64,000 bases of DNA from CAZEAP01 sp964510315 (GTDB taxonomy: Bacteria; Planctomycetota; Brocadiia; SM23-32): the NCBI GenBank assembly GCA_964510315.1, contig CAZEAP010000003.1, forward strand, positions 62,001-126,000. Direction: 5' to 3'. The notes below the pieces were generated by a model. The model was not told the origin of the DNA, made no database searches, and was given only the letters and a program-made list of their open reading frames with translations. Shown here in pieces: positions 61,587 to 64,000 of this stretch. Each line of letters opens with the position of its first letter. Within the stretch, counting starts at the first letter, position 1. The position numbers and the translations under genes are program-made.

Positions 61587-64000
61587 TCAGTCCAGCACTT
61601 CGCCGAGGCTGATGGCGAGGACGGCGGGGATAGCCCGACCGGAGTTCTTCCCCAGCACGACGTCGATGGTCTCGATCTTCACGCCGGGCCTGGGGTTGGG
61701 CACCTGCATGCTGTAAAGGACGCCCTTCCTGTCCTCCACACCCGGCACCTGGACCGTCCGCCCGATCAGCGCCCCCGACAGTGGTTTCGGCTTCTCCTGG
61801 AGCCAGTGGTCGATGTCTCGCCCCAGCAGGACCGGTATCTCGGCCGTCCGGCCGTCGGCGTAGTGAACGACGTAACGGAGGATCTCGGGGCGCTGGAAGG
61901 GGCGTTTTCGCGCCCCGATGCGTGCGCGTTCGTGCGGGCGGATCGGCTGGCGGACCCTGGCGGTGTGGAGGAAGAACAGCACGTCGGCCTTCCGCCCCAC
62001 CTCGATGCCCTCCACCGACTCGGGCAAACCCTCCGGCGCGCCCCGCGCTCCCAGCACAATGCAGTCCGACACCGGGGCGGTGGCGTAGTCCACCAGGTCG
62101 TAGAGCACGTCGGCCATGACCTGCTCCCCCACGGGCAGTCTCCGCATGTCCCGACCACGGTCGCCGAACCAGCCCGCCTTTTCCTCCTGCTCGCTGAGGA
62201 ACTGCGTGCAGTGGTCCAACAGGTCCACCGGATGGACGCGGACGTTGATGCCGGGAACGGCCACCGCCGCGCCGCCGAACCCGACCCCCATATTGCGCAG
62301 TAGCGTGCCGAGGACGTTGAGCTTCTTGTCGGCGTTTTTCGGGTTGGGCTCCTCATCCATGAACTTGATCTGGTTCAGCAGCGTGCCTCCTTCGCCGCGG
62401 CGGTAGGCCACGAGGCCCCCTGCGTTGTCGATGACGACGGCCTCGTCCGGCGGAAAGGGCCGTATGAACTGCACGTTGTCGATGCCGACCAGCCGGAGGT
62501 CGGGCCGGTCCGGACGGCGTTTGCGCCAGGAGCGTATCTGGAGCGTGATGCTCTCTTCCACGTGCGTGGGCTCGGGCAGTTCCACTTCGGTCAGGTCGTA
62601 GGAGTCCGGCAGCCTCACCCGCACGGCGTTCTCCTCGTCGCCGTCGAAGATGATGTCCAGGTCCTCGATGGTCCAGTAGTTGGCGTTGTTCCAGATGCGC
62701 ACCCTGGAGATGGTATCGGGGCGGCGGAACCGGAACACCAGCGGCTCGGCACCGTCCTCGGGTACCCAGATCTGGCGGATGTAGCGCCAGTTGTCGCTGT
62801 TCAGCATGCCGTTGCAGAAGTTATAGGGGTCGTGGTCGTTGCGGGTGGGCTGGTAGTCCCACAGCTTCTCCTCCGAGGCGCCCGGGGGAATCGTGAAGGG
62901 GGCCGCGTCCCGACCGTCGACCACGGCGCTGTAGGTGTGCAGGCTGATCCAGTGCTTGCCGTGCTGGAGGCCCTTCGGGCTGTAGAGGGCGAGGTCCCGG
63001 TTGCCCAGCGTGGCGGCGAGGGGGAACTTCCTGTCCTCGAGGGTGACCCGCTCCAGCCGGAAGGGGCGGATCATGTGGTCAGTCCCCAGGAAGCGGTTGT
63101 ATTCCTCGATGCCGTCTCGTCCAAGCCCCCAGAGCATGATCCATCCGCCGGCCCCCTGAAATGCCTCGGCGCGTCCCTTCAGCCCATTCAGCTTCTCCAG
63201 ATTGGGCTCGGTGGCATGGATCAGCGCCACCTGGAACCTCTCGGGGTCCAGGGCCGCCTCGACCGAATCGACGGTCTCGTGCATCGCGCCCCCCGCACGA
63301 ACCTTCTCCCTCAGCAGCGGTGCCTCCGGGGCGTAGACGCCGGCGACTCCGGAGGGCGGCCGGTAGGCGGCGTAGTGCTCCACCAAGTTCCGCAGCAGCA
63401 CGTCGGCGGCGGCGTCCTTCTCCAGGTTGGCGCCCACGCGAAGCTGGCACAGCACGATTACGCCCCGGCCCGCGGGCATCTCCACCAGGGCGCTGTAGGG
63501 GAGCATGCTGCCGCACTCGGCGAGGCTGCGGCCGCCGCGGGTCGGCTTCTCGTAGACGTGCTTGTACGTCGGGTGGCCCGCCGCCCAGTCGATGAGGTCC
63601 CCGGCGCCGAGGTCCCGAAACACCGGGGTCCCGAGGGCCTGCGGGTGGGCGTAGCCGCCGAAGTGGGTGGTGCTCCGCAGGGGCGCGGGCAGGTTGTTCC
63701 CGCCGGCCGGCAGGTCCTGCTCCAGCACAATCACGCGGCCGCCGGCGACGGCGTACTTCAGCAGGTCCCTTCCGAAGGCCTCTTCGGCGGTCAGTGTGTC
63801 GGGACCTACAAGAAGGAGTCCCTCGCGCTCGGCCGGCTGCTTCATTTCCTGGAGCCGGTCGAACTCCACGCCCTTCGCCTTGAGGAAGTCGGCCAGTCGG
63901 TCGGAGCGGTCCAGCACCGCGACCGGGAGTCCGGTCTCCAGGGTCTCCACCGCCGGAAGCACGGGGACCTCACGTCGGTCGACGTAGTCCGCCGCTCCCG
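61587..64000 (-). CDS. large carbohydrate-related protein with discoidin-like domain, partial at right edge
   Basis: At least 804 residues; the frame stays open to the right end, so the N-terminus lies outside the window. The first visible 250 residues look like a Rossmann-type flavodoxin-like or glutamine-amidotransferase-like region (GVEFDRLQEM, GGRVIVLEQD, GRGVIVLCQLRVGANLEKD), as seen in large glycosidase-like proteins. Around the middle, FRFRRPDTISRVRIWNN with DLDIIFDGDEENAV and VGIDNVQF forms a discoidin (F5/8 type C)-like domain. The C-terminus is beta-rich. No catalytic residue could be assigned. A role in polysaccharide metabolism is plausible. Confidence 0.55.
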   Translation of the reverse strand, partial: GAADYVDRREVPVLPAVETLETGLPVAVLDRSDRLADFLKAKGVEFDRLQEMKQPAEREGLLLVGPDTLTAEEAFGRDLLKYAVAGGRVIVLEQDLPAGGNNLPAPLRSTTHFGGYAHPQALGTPVFRDLGAGDLIDWAAGHPTYKHVYEKPTRGGRSLAECGSMLPYSALVEMPAGRGVIVLCQLRVGANLEKDAAADVLLRNLVEHYAAYRPPSGVAGVYAPEAPLLREKVRAGGAMHETVDSVEAALDPERFQVALIHATEPNLEKLNGLKGRAEAFQGAGGWIMLWGLGRDGIEEYNRFLGTDHMIRPFRLERVTLEDRKFPLAATLGNRDLALYSPKGLQHGKHWISLHTYSAVVDGRDAAPFTIPPGASEEKLWDYQPTRNDHDPYNFCNGMLNSDNWRYIRQIWVPEDGAEPLVFRFRRPDTISRVRIWNNANYWTIEDLDIIFDGDEENAVRVRLPDSYDLTEVELPEPTHVEESITLQIRSWRKRRPDRPDLRLVGIDNVQFIRPFPPDEAVVIDNAGGLVAYRRGEGGTLLNQIKFMDEEPNPKNADKKLNVLGTLLRNMGVGFGGAAVAVPGINVRVHPVDLLDHCTQFLSEQEEKAGWFGDRGRDMRRLPVGEQVMADVLYDLVDYATAPVSDCIVLGARGAPEGLPESVEGIEVGRKADVLFFLHTARVRQPIRPHERARIGARKRPFQRPEILRYVVHYADGRTAEIPVLLGRDIDHWLQEKPKPLSGALIGRTVQVPGVEDRKGVLYSMQVPNPRPGVKIETIDVVLGKNSGRAIPAVLAISLGEVLD

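Overview
The window is GC-rich bacterial DNA, most likely from an uncultivated member of the Planctomycetes/PVC-type or Hydrogenedentes-like phyla; the sequence does not fix the phylum. The case rests on gene content: a prepilin-like protein with an H-x9-D type C-terminal signature, a sulfatase, a Gfo/Idh/MocA oxidoreductase, a PHP-type DUF3604-like hydrolase, a mandelate racemase-like enzyme, a Ser/Thr kinase with a C-terminal membrane anchor, two giant repeat proteins, and intergenic palindromic repeats of the kind that accompany REP-associated transposases. No rRNA, tRNA or CRISPR array was found.

Layout. 1-7230 (minus): a sugar/carbonyl catabolism run with a secreted multidomain glycosidase, iron alcohol dehydrogenase, Tat-type hemerythrin protein, enolase-superfamily enzyme and small membrane proteins. 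7231-8701: no intact gene; two copies of a 342-bp palindromic repeat and a CBM9-like gene remnant that ends at one copy. 8702-15055 (minus): a three-gene NAD-linked formate dehydrogenase operon whose middle subunit fuses NuoF to a GltD-like FAD/NAD(P) module. 15315-21796 (minus): valS, then an 836-bp repeat block bounded by inverted repeats, then the lysC-cimA amino acid operon. 22014-27136 (plus): thiD, a prepilin-like gene and a CbbQ/CbbO-type AAA+/VWA pair. 27331-27665: a third palindromic repeat. 27771-31135: topoisomerase VI B subunit without an adjacent A subunit, divergent from a ParA-like gene and a membrane coiled-coil protein. 31136-33410: a 2.3-kb gene-free stretch with repeats and the N-terminus of a RAYT/IS200-like transposase. 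33411-42382: sulfatase, kinase, a secreted protein, znuACB, an MBL-fold hydrolase and a DUF1614-like protein. 42395-51353 (minus): two adjacent giant proteins built on a shared repeat of about 170-177 residues.

51823-56087 is the most unusual part. A near-consensus sigma-70 promoter with an operator-like palindrome drives four overlapping genes: an ArsR-family repressor, a D-Ala-D-Ala-ligase-like ATP-grasp enzyme, a KamA-family radical SAM aminomutase, and a fusion of a catalytically intact peptidyl-tRNA hydrolase domain to an ATP-grasp-like domain. It reads as an inducible pathway that makes a (beta-)amino acid and joins it to something, possibly with an aminoacyl/peptidyl-tRNA step. I know of no described system with this composition.

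56121-64000 holds a Gfo/Idh/MocA oxidoreductase, a PHP-family hydrolase, a gene remnant, an animal-like UDP-glucose 6-dehydrogenase and a large carbohydrate-related protein that runs off the right edge.
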